Translations under genes and position numbers: made by a program | From: Halorubrum kocurii JCM 14978 | GTDB lineage: Archaea; Halobacteriota; Halobacteria; Halobacteriales; Haloferacaceae | Assembly: GCF_000337355.1 (NCBI RefSeq) | Contig: NZ_AOJH01000043.1 | Coordinates: 31,282-95,281, forward strand | Length of the DNA: 64,000 nt | Direction: 5' to 3' | Part shown: positions 1-8,012 of the stretch, in pieces | How the letters are laid out: the number at the start of each line of letters is the position of its first letter | Numbering within the stretch: position 1 is the first letter of the stretch | The notes under the pieces: model-generated | Databases searched by the model: none | The model's input: the letters and a program-made list of their open reading frames with translations, nothing else | Told to the model about the DNA's origin: nothing

Positions 1-322
1 CCCGCGTGACGGGCTTTGTTTTGTAGTCGTCGAACGGCATCTCGACGATGTCGACGTCGGGCTCGACCGCGGTCAGCATCGCGATCCGCGCGTCGTACCC
101 ATCCTCGCGTATCGCCTCCAACACCTCGTGGCCCGACATCTCGGGCATCCGGCGGTCGAGGAGGACTACGTCGACCGACTCGTCCATCATCGAGAGGGCC
201 TCCTCGCCGCTGGTGGCGATCCGCGCCTCGTAGGCCGCGTCGAGATACACCCGGTACAGCTCGGCGAGGTCGGGCTCGTCGTCGACCGCGAGGACCGTGG
301 GCGGCGTCTCGGCGTCGCTCAT
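1..322 (-). CDS. Response regulator receiver protein (C-terminus cut by window edge)
   Basis: Phospho-receiver domain of a two-component regulator. Visible are the acidic pair VDDEPDL near residue 13, the phosphoacceptor Asp in LLDRRMPEMSG, the switch Thr in MLTAVEP and the invariant Lys in KTKPV, so the domain looks active. In haloarchaea this type is often followed by a HalX coiled-coil output domain, but that part would lie outside the window and cannot be seen. The ATG at 322-320 overlaps the stop of a short upstream ORF (ATGA), and no TATA box sits at leaderless distance from this ATG itself. The output domain, and therefore the function, is unknown. Confidence 0.85.
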   Translation of the reverse strand, partial: MSDAETPPTVLAVDDEPDLAELYRVYLDAAYEARIATSGEEALSMMDESVDVVLLDRRMPEMSGHEVLEAIREDGYDARIAMLTAVEPDVDIVEMPFDDYKTKPVTR

Positions 323-399
323 GACCGGAGGACCGCAGTCCGCTGATCGCCCGCTGCGATTCCCGGACCGCCGCGGTCGACCGCCGTTCGTGCGCTCAT
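319..399 (-). CDS. Short leader ORF (26 aa) overlapping the response regulator start
   Basis: An ORF of 26 codons begins with ATG at 399-397 and ends in TGA at 321-319. The stop overlaps the response regulator ATG in an ATGA arrangement typical of translational coupling. A TATA-like GTTTTAAC is centred about 28 bp upstream of this ATG, which suits leaderless transcription starting at the short ORF rather than at the regulator. The peptide has no recognisable domain. It could be a coupling leader or chance; coding status is inferred only from position. Confidence 0.35.
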   Translation of the reverse strand: MSARTAVDRGGPGIAAGDQRTAVLRS

Positions 400-422
400 G
401 ACCCGTGCTACCCGCGGCACCC

Positions 423-430
423 GTTAAAAC
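423..430 (-). promoter_or_regulatory. TATA box-like element for response regulator transcript
   Basis: Reading the minus strand, GTTTTAAC lies about 28 bp before the ATG at 399, the spacing expected for a haloarchaeal leaderless transcript. The surrounding sequence is markedly more AT-rich than the flanks. Confidence 0.45.
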
Positions 431-570
431 GTTGACCTATGAATATCAGAACTGATACTGGAGAGATCACCCGATAGCGGATTCCCGACGACTCAGCGAG
501 GCGCCTCCGTGTATCTTGCGGGGTCGACCTCCCCGGTCGGATCGGGAGACCACCGTGACCCAAAGGCACA

Positions 571-577
571 TTTACGC
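571..577 (+). promoter_or_regulatory. Probable TATA element of the PAN gene
   Basis: TTTACGC, preceded by CACA, is centred about 28 bp upstream of the ATG at 602. This fits a leaderless mRNA for the proteasome-activating nucleotidase. No Shine-Dalgarno-like GGAGG is seen immediately before the ATG, which supports leaderless initiation. Confidence 0.4.
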
Positions 578-601
578 GCGCTTCCTAACCGGCATTAACG
601 A

Positions 602-1825
602 ATGTCTCATAGCCCCTCACTGCCCGACCGTCCCCGTCTGGAGCTCGATCCGGAAATGAGCGAGACGGAGCGGCTCGAGGCGATCCGCCAGCATTACCGG
701 CGGATACTGCAGGTGAACGACGAGCTTGAGGACCGACTCGACGACGCGCAGGACCGGCGCGGCGAGTTGAAGACGGACGTCGACGAGCTGAAACGCGAGA
801 ACGAGGTGCTGAAGACCTCTTCGCTGTACATCGCCTCGGTCGAGGAGATCACCGAGGACGGCGTCGTCATCAAGCAGCACGGCAACAACCAGGAGGTGCT
901 GACGCAGGCGTCCACCACGCTGGAGTCCGACCTCCGGCCGGGCGACCGCGTCGCGATCAACGACTCCTTCGCGGTCCAGCAGGTGCTCGACGACGAGACC
1001 GACTCCCGGGCGCAGGCGATGGAGGTCACCGAGTCGCCCGACGTCGAGTACGCCGACATCGGCGGGATCGACGACCAGATCCGCGAGGTCCGCGAGGCCG
1101 TCGAGGACCCGCTCGACGACCCCGAGCAGTTCGAGGCGGTCGGCGTCGAGCCGCCGAGCGGCGTCCTCTTACACGGCCCGCCGGGCACCGGGAAGACGAT
1201 GCTGGCGAAGGCGGTCGCCAACGAGTCCGACGCGACGTTCATCAAGATGGCCGGCTCCGAGCTCGTCCGGAAGTTCATCGGCGAGGGCGCCCGGCTCGTC
1301 CGCGACCTGTTCGAGCTCGCCGCCGAACGCGAGCCCGCCGTCATCTTCATCGACGAGATCGACGCCGTCGCCGCCAAGCGGACGGACTCGAAGACCTCGG
1401 GCGACGCCGAGGTCCAGCGGACGATGATGCAGCTGCTCTCCGAGATGGACGGCTTCGATGACCGCGGCGAGGTCCGGATCATGGCCGCCACGAACCGCTT
1501 CGACATGCTCGACGAGGCGATCCTGCGTCCCGGCCGCTTCGACCGGCTCATCGAGGTGCCCGAGCCGAACGCCGAGGGCCGCGAGCGCATCCTGGAGATC
1601 CACACCCAGGACATGAACGTCGCCGCGGACACGGACGTGGGCGAAGTCGCCCGCGAGCTCGACGGCTACAGCGGCGCCGACATCGCCTCGCTGGCGACCG
1701 AGGCCGGGATGTTCGCGGTCCGCGACGGGCGCACCGAGGTCAGGCAGTCGGACTTCGAGGCCGCACGCGAGAAGCTGCAGGACGCCGAGCAGACCGAAGA
1801 GCAGGTCATCAACTACCAGTACTAG
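602..1825 (+). CDS. pan: Proteasome-activating nucleotidase (PAN AAA+ ATPase)
   Basis: Hexameric AAA+ unfoldase that feeds substrates to the archaeal 20S proteasome in the cytoplasm. At 407 aa it has normal PAN length. Order of parts: N-terminal coiled coil (about residues 20-72), OB subdomain (75-130), AAA+ core with Walker A GPPGTGKT (192-199), pore loop KFIG (224-227), Walker B IFIDEID (248-254) and the second region of homology with arginine fingers near 310-313. The C-terminus ends in YQY, so the penultimate residue is Gln and not the Tyr of the usual HbYX docking motif. The likely partner psmA lies 17 kb downstream. No neighbour shares its operon. Confidence 0.96.
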   Translation: MSHSPSLPDRPRLELDPEMSETERLEAIRQHYRRILQVNDELEDRLDDAQDRRGELKTDVDELKRENEVLKTSSLYIASVEEITEDGVVIKQHGNNQEVLTQASTTLESDLRPGDRVAINDSFAVQQVLDDETDSRAQAMEVTESPDVEYADIGGIDDQIREVREAVEDPLDDPEQFEAVGVEPPSGVLLHGPPGTGKTMLAKAVANESDATFIKMAGSELVRKFIGEGARLVRDLFELAAEREPAVIFIDEIDAVAAKRTDSKTSGDAEVQRTMMQLLSEMDGFDDRGEVRIMAATNRFDMLDEAILRPGRFDRLIEVPEPNAEGRERILEIHTQDMNVAADTDVGEVARELDGYSGADIASLATEAGMFAVRDGRTEVRQSDFEAAREKLQDAEQTEEQVINYQY

Positions 1826-1927
1826 CGGCACTGATCGGCGGTCGATTTTTAAGTACCCGTGTCGGCAGTCCGCCGAGAGACGATCGCTTCGTAACCCCTT
1901 AGCGCGGGGGCCGCCGATCCGATCGTA

Positions 1928-2473
1928 ATGAACACCATCCACGTCGCCGGCGGCGTCGGGGTCGCCGACACGGCGATGGCCTCCTACGACGCCGCGCTCG
2001 CGGACGCCAACCTCCACAACTACAACCTCGTCGCGGTCTCTTCTGTCGTTCCCGCCGAGGCGACCGTCGAGGCGGTCCCGGAGGCGCCGGACCTCGGCCC
2101 CGCGGGCAACCGACTCACGGTCGTCGAGGCGCGTCGCACCGTCGGACCGGGCGACGAGGTCGACTTCCGCGAGGGCGGCCGCGCCGGCGCGGAGGACGCC
2201 GACTCGAAGCGCGCGCCGCGTCGCCGCCCCGACGTGGTCGCCGGGCTCGGCTGGGCCACCGGTCCGGGGCCCGGGCTGTTCTACGAAGTGACCGGCGAGG
2301 ACCCCGATGACGTGCGCGAGCGGATCACGGCCGGGCTCGACGAGGGCGGCGACCTCCGCGACTGGGACCTGCCGGACCGCGAGGTCCGCGTGGAGACGGC
2401 GGCCGCGGCGCCCGAGCGGTTCACGACGGCGGTCGTCATCGCGGCGTACGGCGAGTCCGAGCCGATCCTGTAG
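1928..2473 (+). CDS. pdaD: Pyruvoyl-dependent arginine decarboxylase
   Basis: Converts arginine to agmatine, which feeds polyamine synthesis and, in archaea, agmatidine formation on tRNA-Ile. The 181-aa proenzyme has the family's self-cleavage site: serines 38-39 in AVSSVVP, where the second Ser would become the pyruvoyl cofactor after cleavage into beta and alpha chains. The alpha chain contains the conserved GLGWATGPGPGLFYE segment. An acidic, low-complexity insert (about residues 79-104) is typical halophilic padding. The ATG at 1928 follows an AT-richer patch around 1895-1904 that may be the TATA element, consistent with leaderless transcription. Confidence 0.9.
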   Translation: MNTIHVAGGVGVADTAMASYDAALADANLHNYNLVAVSSVVPAEATVEAVPEAPDLGPAGNRLTVVEARRTVGPGDEVDFREGGRAGAEDADSKRAPRRRPDVVAGLGWATGPGPGLFYEVTGEDPDDVRERITAGLDEGGDLRDWDLPDREVRVETAAAAPERFTTAVVIAAYGESEPIL

Positions 2474-2562
2474 GCGCCCAGGCGGCGCCTCGCGGCGCCC
2501 CCACGCGGATCACCCTCGTCGACGCCTTTTTGAACCGTCTCCGCGTATCAGACGTGTCTTCG

Positions 2563-2940
2563 ATGAACGGCAACAACCCGTACGCCGGGGCACCGGGTGT
2601 GACGAACGCGGGCGAGCCCGCGGCCGTCGACCTCTCTCCGGACCAAGAACGGCGCCTCCGGCGCGCGGTCGCCGGAATCGTCTCGCGAACCGAGTCGTAT
2701 CTCCCGAACAGCTACGCTGTCGGCTCCGAGCTGTCGGTCGGCGCGAACGGGCCGCAGGCGACCGTCGCCGTCAACCCGCCGGCGGGCCACCCGGTCTCGG
2801 CCGGGTTCACGCCCGACCCCGACGAGCTGGACGCCGGTATCGCCGACGCCGACACCGACGAGGTCGCTCGCGGACTGGCCGCGAGCGCCGCGATGCAGGT
2901 GATGGACGCGGTCGGCGACGTGACGCCGACCGCGAAGTGA
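2563..2940 (+). CDS. Conserved haloarchaeal protein (DUF5811-like)
   Basis: Small acidic cytoplasmic protein of 125 aa starting MNGNNPYAG. I recall this N-terminus from a haloarchaea-restricted family annotated DUF5811, but I cannot verify that here. It has an Arg-rich helix after residue 25, a central segment with alternating hydrophobic residues and a C-terminal Ala-rich helix. No catalytic motif is recognisable. I chose the ATG at 2563 because an in-frame TTG at 2530 coincides with a T-rich, TATA-like stretch (CCTTTTTG) that better serves as promoter. It ends 7 bp before the stop of the convergent AstE-type gene. Confidence 0.7.
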   Translation: MNGNNPYAGAPGVTNAGEPAAVDLSPDQERRLRRAVAGIVSRTESYLPNSYAVGSELSVGANGPQATVAVNPPAGHPVSAGFTPDPDELDAGIADADTDEVARGLAASAAMQVMDAVGDVTPTAK

Positions 2941-2947
2941 CCCCTGG

Positions 2948-3799
2948 TCACTCACTCTCCGCTTCTCCGACCGTTTCTCCCGCTGACGCCGGCGGCTCCA
3001 GCGTCCCCGTCACCCGCCCGTAGATCCCGAATATCTCCTCGTACCCCTCCTCGCTCGCGAGGATCGGGACCACGCCCGCCTCCTCGACGCGGTGGGTGTA
3101 CACGTCGTCCTCGGCGAACACGGCGCCGACGGGGATCTCCTCGAAGTTGGCGAAGTTGACGTGCGGGACGCCGCCACCCTTCGGCACCTCCTCGTCGCCC
3201 GCGACGACCGTCGTCTCGGTGAACGTCGGCGGCTCGTCGTCGATCGCCCCGTGCGCCCGGAGGAACGCCAGACAGGCCTCGTAGCCGAACGCGACCGCTT
3301 CCTCGCTTCCCTGTTTCCCGACCTCGATCGAGACGGTGTGCGGGACGGTGGAGTCCAGCGTCGTCCCGCGGAGGCCGCTCGCGTCGACGACGTAGTCGAC
3401 GGGCATCGCCGTTACGCTCCGCCGGACCGACGGCGTGAGCTCGCTGAAGATCGCGAACGGCGGCGGCGCGCTGTGGGACGTGTGGAGCGCGAGCACCGCG
3501 TCCATCCCCGCGAGCTCGTCCGCGAGCCGCGGCGCGAGCGCCCGCTCGTACTCGTCGCTGTCGGCGTCGCCGGGGAACGCGCGGTTCAGATCCGTGTCCG
3601 TGTACCGCGTTCCGGCCGAAAGCGCGGGCTCGTTGGCGACGATCAGCCGAACGATCCCGTCGCCGGACCCCGCTCCCTCCTCGCCGAGCTCGTCTGCGAG
3701 TCGCCTGACGATCCGCTCGCCGGCGGGCTCGTCGCCGTGGATCCCGCCGACGATCGCGACGCGGGCCGACCCCGCCGACCCGCGGTCGATCGTTTCCAT
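2948..3799 (-). CDS. Succinylglutamate desuccinylase/aspartoacylase (AstE/AspA) family hydrolase
   Basis: Zinc-dependent carboxypeptidase-like hydrolase of the M14 fold, 283 aa. The zinc-binding HGDE motif is in VGGIHGDEPAG near residue 21, a second His is in LALHTSHS, and TDLNRAFPG forms the substrate-binding loop typical of the family. The real substrate is unknown; arginine-catabolic genes (astABCD) are absent nearby, so a role in succinylglutamate breakdown is not supported. It is transcribed away from the TetR gene, with a 23-bp tandem repeat in the divergent spacer. Confidence 0.85.
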   Translation of the reverse strand: METIDRGSAGSARVAIVGGIHGDEPAGERIVRRLADELGEEGAGSGDGIVRLIVANEPALSAGTRYTDTDLNRAFPGDADSDEYERALAPRLADELAGMDAVLALHTSHSAPPPFAIFSELTPSVRRSVTAMPVDYVVDASGLRGTTLDSTVPHTVSIEVGKQGSEEAVAFGYEACLAFLRAHGAIDDEPPTFTETTVVAGDEEVPKGGGVPHVNFANFEEIPVGAVFAEDDVYTHRVEEAGVVPILASEEGYEEIFGIYGRVTGTLEPPASAGETVGEAESE

Positions 3800-3887
3800 A
3801 GGCCCACTACGTGCCGGTCCGCATAAAGTGTCGCCGTTCTTGAAAGGAGCGATCGGAGGCGTCGGGGAGCAGCGCGGGGTGAAAGCC

Positions 3888-3976
3888 GGGTCGCCGCCGG
3901 GACGCAGGTCGGGTCGCCGCCGGGACGCAGGTCGGGTCGCCGCCGGGACGCAGGTCGGGTCGCCGCCGGGACGCGA
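3888..3976. repeat. 23-bp tandem repeat, about 3.9 copies
   Basis: Units start at 3888, 3911, 3934 and 3957, each beginning GGGTCGCCGCCGGGACGCAG; the last is incomplete. Copies are identical over their shared length, implying recent expansion or homogenisation. The array lies in the divergent spacer between the AstE-type gene and the TetR gene, so it could hold phased protein-binding sites. The unit itself is not clearly palindromic. Confidence 0.9.
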
Positions 3977-4055
3977 TCCGCGCGCTTAACGAGGGGCAGC
4001 GATCAGACCGGATCGATGCACGCACCCAACGCCCGCCGCGAGGTGAGTCGGTAAC

Positions 4056-4766
4056 GTGGTCGACGCCGAGACCGCCGTCGACGGCGAGAACACTGACGAT
4101 CCCGAAGTCGCCGACGATCCCGAAGTCGCCGCCGACCTCGGAACCGAACCCGCCGGAGCCGTCGGGACTTCGACGGACGACCCGCTCAAGGCGGAGATCA
4201 TGCGCGCGACCTACGGAGCGCTGGTCAAACGGGGGTACAGCGACCTCACGATACAGTCGATCGCCGACGAGTTCCCCAAGAGCAAGTCCCTGCTCTACTA
4301 CCACTACGACGGGAAAGACGACCTCCTCGCGTCGTTCCTCGGGTTCGCGACAGAGCGGTTCCGCCGGGAGATCGACGTCGAGACCGACGACCCGGAGGCG
4401 CAGCTCCGCTCGCTCGTCGACCGGCTCGTCCCCGAGTCGCTCGACGACGACGAGTACCGCCTGCAGGTGGCGCTGTTGGAGCTCCGCAGCGAGACGCCTC
4501 ACAACGAGCGGTTCCGCGAGCAGTACGCCGTGGTCGACGAGAGCCTCAAATCGGCGATCGCCGACGTGCTCAGCCGCGGGGTGGAGTCGGGCGCGTTCGC
4601 AGCCGACGCGGACCCCGACACCGAGGCGGAGGCCCTCGTCTCCCTTCTCACCGGCGCCCGGACCCGCCGGCTCTCGACGCACGAGCGGTTCCCGATCGGG
4701 GGCACGCGGACCGCGCTCGACGCGCACCTCGATCGGCTCCTCGCCGACCCCGAGCCGGAGCGCTAG
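4056..4766 (+). CDS. TetR/AcrR family transcriptional regulator
   Basis: One-component DNA-binding regulator, 236 aa. After an acidic N-terminal tail of about 45 residues comes the TetR helix-turn-helix: IMRATYGALVKRGY, then LTIQSIADEF and SKSLLYYHYDGKDDLL, followed by an all-helical ligand-binding and dimerisation domain. The tail contains a duplicated DDPEVA unit from an 18-bp tandem duplication. The GTG at 4056 is the only reasonable upstream start; the true start could be later if the tail is not translated. Ligand and target are unknown. It is convergent with the flippase gene, and the spacer on its 5' side carries the 23-bp repeats. Confidence 0.85.
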   Translation: MVDAETAVDGENTDDPEVADDPEVAADLGTEPAGAVGTSTDDPLKAEIMRATYGALVKRGYSDLTIQSIADEFPKSKSLLYYHYDGKDDLLASFLGFATERFRREIDVETDDPEAQLRSLVDRLVPESLDDDEYRLQVALLELRSETPHNERFREQYAVVDESLKSAIADVLSRGVESGAFAADADPDTEAEALVSLLTGARTRRLSTHERFPIGGTRTALDAHLDRLLADPEPER

Positions 4767-4826
4767 CTCGCCCTCCGTCGGAGTCGGCCGTCGGCCGTCA
4801 CGGTCCGCCACCGATCGGCCGTCGAC

Positions 4827-6431
4827 CTACCGACCGAGCCGCTCCGCGAGGGCCGCGCGGTACCGCCCCGCCAGCTCTCTGGCGACGAGCCGGTCGCGGG
4901 GATCGACGCCGATCGCGTGCAGCGCGCCCGCGTACACCGCGATTCCGCCCGCGGCTCCGACGACGACGGCGGCCCGCCCGGGGACGGCCTCCCGGATCGC
5001 CCGCATCGCGACGAGCGCCGCGCCGCCCGCCGCGAGCGGCGTGAGATAGGTGCGGTCGAACGGCCACAGCCCCTCGAAGTGTCGCAGCAGGACGACCTGA
5101 ACCGCGTTCTGTACCGCGATCGCCAGCGACGTGCCGAGCGCGGCCCCGACGAGCCCGTACCGGACGACGAACGCGTAGGTCAACGCGACGTTGAGGGCGG
5201 CGAGCAGCCAGTCGAGCGCCATCCGCGCGTACTGGTGGTCGGTCATCATCAGGAGCCAGCCGGTCGCGCCCACCGCGCTGCCGACGAACACCCCGCCGAG
5301 GTAGACGACGAGGGGGAGGTACCCGGCGACGTACGGCTCCCCGAACAGCCCGAGCAGCTCCCGGCCGAACACCGCGAGCACGGCGAGGATCGGGATCACC
5401 GTCGTGACGATCTGGCGGGTCACCGACGCGTACACCGCGTTGAGCGTCTCGACCCGGTCGTCGGCGTACAGGTCGGAGGCGACCGGCGGCAGCAGTTGGT
5501 TGAAGGAGAGCAGCGGGATCCACGCGATCGCGATCAGCACGAGGACGACGTTGTACACCCCCGCGGCGGTCGCCGTCAGCAGCGCGCCGACGAGCAGCAC
5601 GTCGACGCGGTTCTGGAACACCTTCCCGAGGCTGCTCATCGCGACCGGCGCCGCGTGGTTGTAGAACCGCCCGGCTTCCCGGCGGAACCCTCGCAGCGAC
5701 GGGACGACACCGGTCACACGCGCGGAGAGCGGCGCGGCGACGGCCGCGAGCAGCGCGGTCGCGACGACGATACCCCCGGCGACGCCGACGACCGAGTAGC
5801 CGAGCGCCAGCGCGGCGACCGCGCCGACGAGTCGGACGCCGGGTCGGAGGAGCTTGTTGAAGGCGATCTCGCCGCGAGCGGAGCCGACCGCGCGGAATAC
5901 CGCGGACGCGACCATCACGACGCCGAGCAGGCCGACGAGGAAGCCGAAGGCCCGCATCGTCGGCGGGAACGCGGGGTCTTCGACGGTGAGCGCGCCGATC
6001 CGCGGGGCGGCCAGCCAGACCCCGGCGGCGATGGCGGCCCCGAACCCGAGCGTCGTGGCGTACGCGAGCCCGGCGACGACCCCCTGTCGACCGGAGTCGT
6101 CCGCGTACTCGGGGAGGTAGCGCTGGAGCGCCGGGACGCTCCCGAACGTGACGAGCCGCGAGAGCAGCTGGGCGATCCGCCACGCCAGCGCGTACACGCC
6201 GTACGCGGTCGGGCCGAGCCCCCGGGTGAGCGCGAACTCGGTCGCGGCCGTGAGCGCGCGCTGGCCGGAGACGCCGCCAGCGGTAATCACCGCGCCGCCC
6301 GCGATCGTCAGGAGCGCCTCGCGCTCGTCGTCGGGGACGGCGTCTTCGGGGACGGCGTCTTCAGGGACGGTGTCGGCTCCGCTCGCGGAATCGGCTGACC
6401 CGTCGCCGCCGGCACCGGATCGGTCGTTCAC
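4827..6431 (-). CDS. Polysaccharide/oligosaccharide flippase (Wzx/RfbX, MOP superfamily)
   Basis: Integral membrane protein of 534 aa with about 12-14 hydrophobic segments that would flip lipid-linked glycans across the membrane. The N-terminal acidic tail (about 45 residues, with a duplicated PEDAV unit) precedes ITAGGVSGQRALTAATEFAL and then GLGPTAYGVYALAWRI, a start typical of the MOP flippase group. The GTG at 6431 is the likely start. It stands alone here, but the glycan cluster beyond 38 kb lacks a flippase in this window, so it could serve that pathway; this is inference from content only. Confidence 0.85.
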   Translation of the reverse strand: MNDRSGAGGDGSADSASGADTVPEDAVPEDAVPDDEREALLTIAGGAVITAGGVSGQRALTAATEFALTRGLGPTAYGVYALAWRIAQLLSRLVTFGSVPALQRYLPEYADDSGRQGVVAGLAYATTLGFGAAIAAGVWLAAPRIGALTVEDPAFPPTMRAFGFLVGLLGVVMVASAVFRAVGSARGEIAFNKLLRPGVRLVGAVAALALGYSVVGVAGGIVVATALLAAVAAPLSARVTGVVPSLRGFRREAGRFYNHAAPVAMSSLGKVFQNRVDVLLVGALLTATAAGVYNVVLVLIAIAWIPLLSFNQLLPPVASDLYADDRVETLNAVYASVTRQIVTTVIPILAVLAVFGRELLGLFGEPYVAGYLPLVVYLGGVFVGSAVGATGWLLMMTDHQYARMALDWLLAALNVALTYAFVVRYGLVGAALGTSLAIAVQNAVQVVLLRHFEGLWPFDRTYLTPLAAGGAALVAMRAIREAVPGRAAVVVGAAGGIAVYAGALHAIGVDPRDRLVARELAGRYRAALAERLGR

Positions 6432-6493
6432 GAGTCACCTCGACGTGGTCCGGCTCGGGAGAAAAGCGACTCGTTCCGCCGCCGACAGATACG

Positions 6494-7513
6494 CTACCAG
6501 CGCTGATGAACGTGTTCGCGGACGAACTCCTCGTACACGTCCGCGACGGCCCGCCGGTCGGCCTCGTCGAGGGGCGTGAGGTCGCTCGCGGCCGCGTTCG
6601 CCCGGACGTGTTTGGGCGTCGTCGACCCCGGAATGACCGTCGAGACGGCCTCGTGGTCGAGGATCCAGCGCAGCGAGAGCTGCGGGAGCGAGAGGTCGTC
6701 GCCGGTCGCGTCGCTCGGGTCCTCGGCGACCGCGTCGACGCGCTCCCCGAGCGCGTCCGCCGCGTCGAGGCCGACCTCGTAGGGGACGCCGGCGAACGTC
6801 TCGCCCACGTCGAACGCGTCGCCCTCGCGGTTGTAGTTGCGGTGGTCGTCCTCCGGGAAGTCGCTGTCCCGCGAGAGCGCGCCGGTGAGCAGGCCGGAGG
6901 CGAGCGGGACCCGACAGATCACGCCCACGCCGCGGGCGGCGGCCTCCTCGAGGAACAGCTCGGCGGGGCGCTGTCGGAAGGGGTTGAAGATGATCTGGAC
7001 CGATTCGACGCCCGGGTACGCGATCGCCTTGAGCCCCTCCTCGACGCGTTCGACGCTGACCCCGTAGTTCGCGATCCGCCCCTCGTCGGCGAGCGTCTCG
7101 AGAGCGTCGAACGTCTCCGGTCGGTAGTAGACGTCCGTCGGCGGACAGTGGAGCTGGACCAGGTCCAGCGTCTCCACCCCGAGGTTCTCCCGCGACCGGT
7201 CCACGAACCGGCGGAGGTTCGCCTCGTCGTACCCGTCGGCGACGTGGGGGTCGAGCCGGCGGCCGGCCTTCGTCGCCACCGTCACGTCGTCGCTCGCGAT
7301 GTCGGCGTCGAGCACGTCGCCGAGGATCCGCTCCGAGCGCCCGTCGCCGTACACGTCGGCGGTGTCGAAGAAGTCGATCCCGGCGTCGCGGGCGGCCTCG
7401 ACGGCTTCGACCGCCTCGGACTCGCTCACGTCGCCCCAGTCGCTCCCGATCTGCCACGAGCCGTAGCCGACCTCGCTGACCGCGCCGACGTCGCCGAGCG
7501 TTCGGTGGTTCAT
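6494..7513 (-). CDS. Aldo/keto reductase
   Basis: NADPH-dependent oxidoreductase of the AKR TIM-barrel family, 339 aa. The catalytic tetrad is visible: Asp and Tyr in FFDTADVYGDGRSE, Lys in VATKAGRR and His in VQLHCPP. The C-terminal part IPGSTTPKHVRAN is the usual cofactor-binding end. The start MNHRTLGDVG at 7513 is chosen because it matches the family's first beta strand; the in-frame sequence further upstream is unlike coding sequence. The substrate cannot be deduced. It lies downstream of nothing obvious and is transcribed divergently from TFS. Confidence 0.92.
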   Translation of the reverse strand: MNHRTLGDVGAVSEVGYGSWQIGSDWGDVSESEAVEAVEAARDAGIDFFDTADVYGDGRSERILGDVLDADIASDDVTVATKAGRRLDPHVADGYDEANLRRFVDRSRENLGVETLDLVQLHCPPTDVYYRPETFDALETLADEGRIANYGVSVERVEEGLKAIAYPGVESVQIIFNPFRQRPAELFLEEAAARGVGVICRVPLASGLLTGALSRDSDFPEDDHRNYNREGDAFDVGETFAGVPYEVGLDAADALGERVDAVAEDPSDATGDDLSLPQLSLRWILDHEAVSTVIPGSTTPKHVRANAAASDLTPLDEADRRAVADVYEEFVREHVHQRW

Positions 7514-7627
7514 GTTCGCGTCCAACTGGTCGGCCGGACCCCAAGGGCGTTCCGGAGGCGGAACCGGATCCGCATGTCGGCGCGCAGTCACGGAAAATAA
7601 ACCGCTCGACGCCGTATCCAGCCACAT

Positions 7628-7957
7628 ATGCAGTTCTGTGACGACTGCGGCTCGATGATGGTCTCTCGCGACGGGGAGATGGTGTGTCAGAACGACGACT
7701 GCGGCGGCACCGCCGAGCGCGACGAGGGCCTCGCGGCCGAGTTCGAGTCGACGACCGAACAGACCGGCGACGAGGTGATCGAGACGGAGGAGGGCGCGAA
7801 CTTCGAGGGGAAGCCGACCGCCAACGACGTCGTCTGCGACGAGTGCGGCCACGGCGAGGCGTGGTACACGATCAAACAGACCGGCGCCGCCGACGAACCT
7901 CCGACGCGCTTTTTTAAATGCAAGGAGTGCGGGCACCGGTGGAGAGGGTACAACTGA
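7628..7957 (+). CDS. tfs: Transcription factor S (RNA polymerase cleavage factor)
   Basis: Archaeal TFIIS/RpoM-like factor, 109 aa, that stimulates transcript cleavage by backtracked RNA polymerase. The N-terminal zinc ribbon uses Cys 4, 7, 20 and 25. The C-terminal ribbon has CDECG and CKECGHRW around the acidic DE of TGAADEPPTRFFKC, the dipeptide that reaches the polymerase active site, so it should be cleavage-competent. The linker is acidic. A TATA-like GAAAATAAAC lies about 33 bp before the ATG. A perfect hairpin (7987-8009) follows the gene. Confidence 0.95.
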   Translation: MQFCDDCGSMMVSRDGEMVCQNDDCGGTAERDEGLAAEFESTTEQTGDEVIETEEGANFEGKPTANDVVCDECGHGEAWYTIKQTGAADEPPTRFFKCKECGHRWRGYN

Positions 7958-7986
7958 CCGCTCTCTACAGGCGGGGCAGGCCGAGT

Positions 7987-8009
7987 GCCTCGGGGCTTGA
8001 CCCCGAGGC
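7987..8009. terminator. Perfect 9-bp hairpin between convergent genes
   Basis: GCCTCGGGG (7987-7995), loop CTTGA, CCCCGAGGC (8001-8009). It lies 30 bp past the TFS stop and just before the stop of the convergent hydrolase, so it could act in both directions. Archaeal termination depends mainly on U-runs, which are absent here, so its role may be mRNA 3' end protection instead. Confidence 0.55.
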
Positions 8010-8012
8010 GGT

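Noticed and set aside
3888..3976. Possible CRISPR array
   Set aside because: The repeats are directly contiguous without spacers and no cas genes are present; the same applies to the arrays at 19985, 53413 and 62261.
6494..7936. Longer aldo/keto reductase starting near 7936
   Set aside because: The extra N-terminal part is antisense to TFS and unlike any AKR; MNHRTLG at 7513 is the family start.
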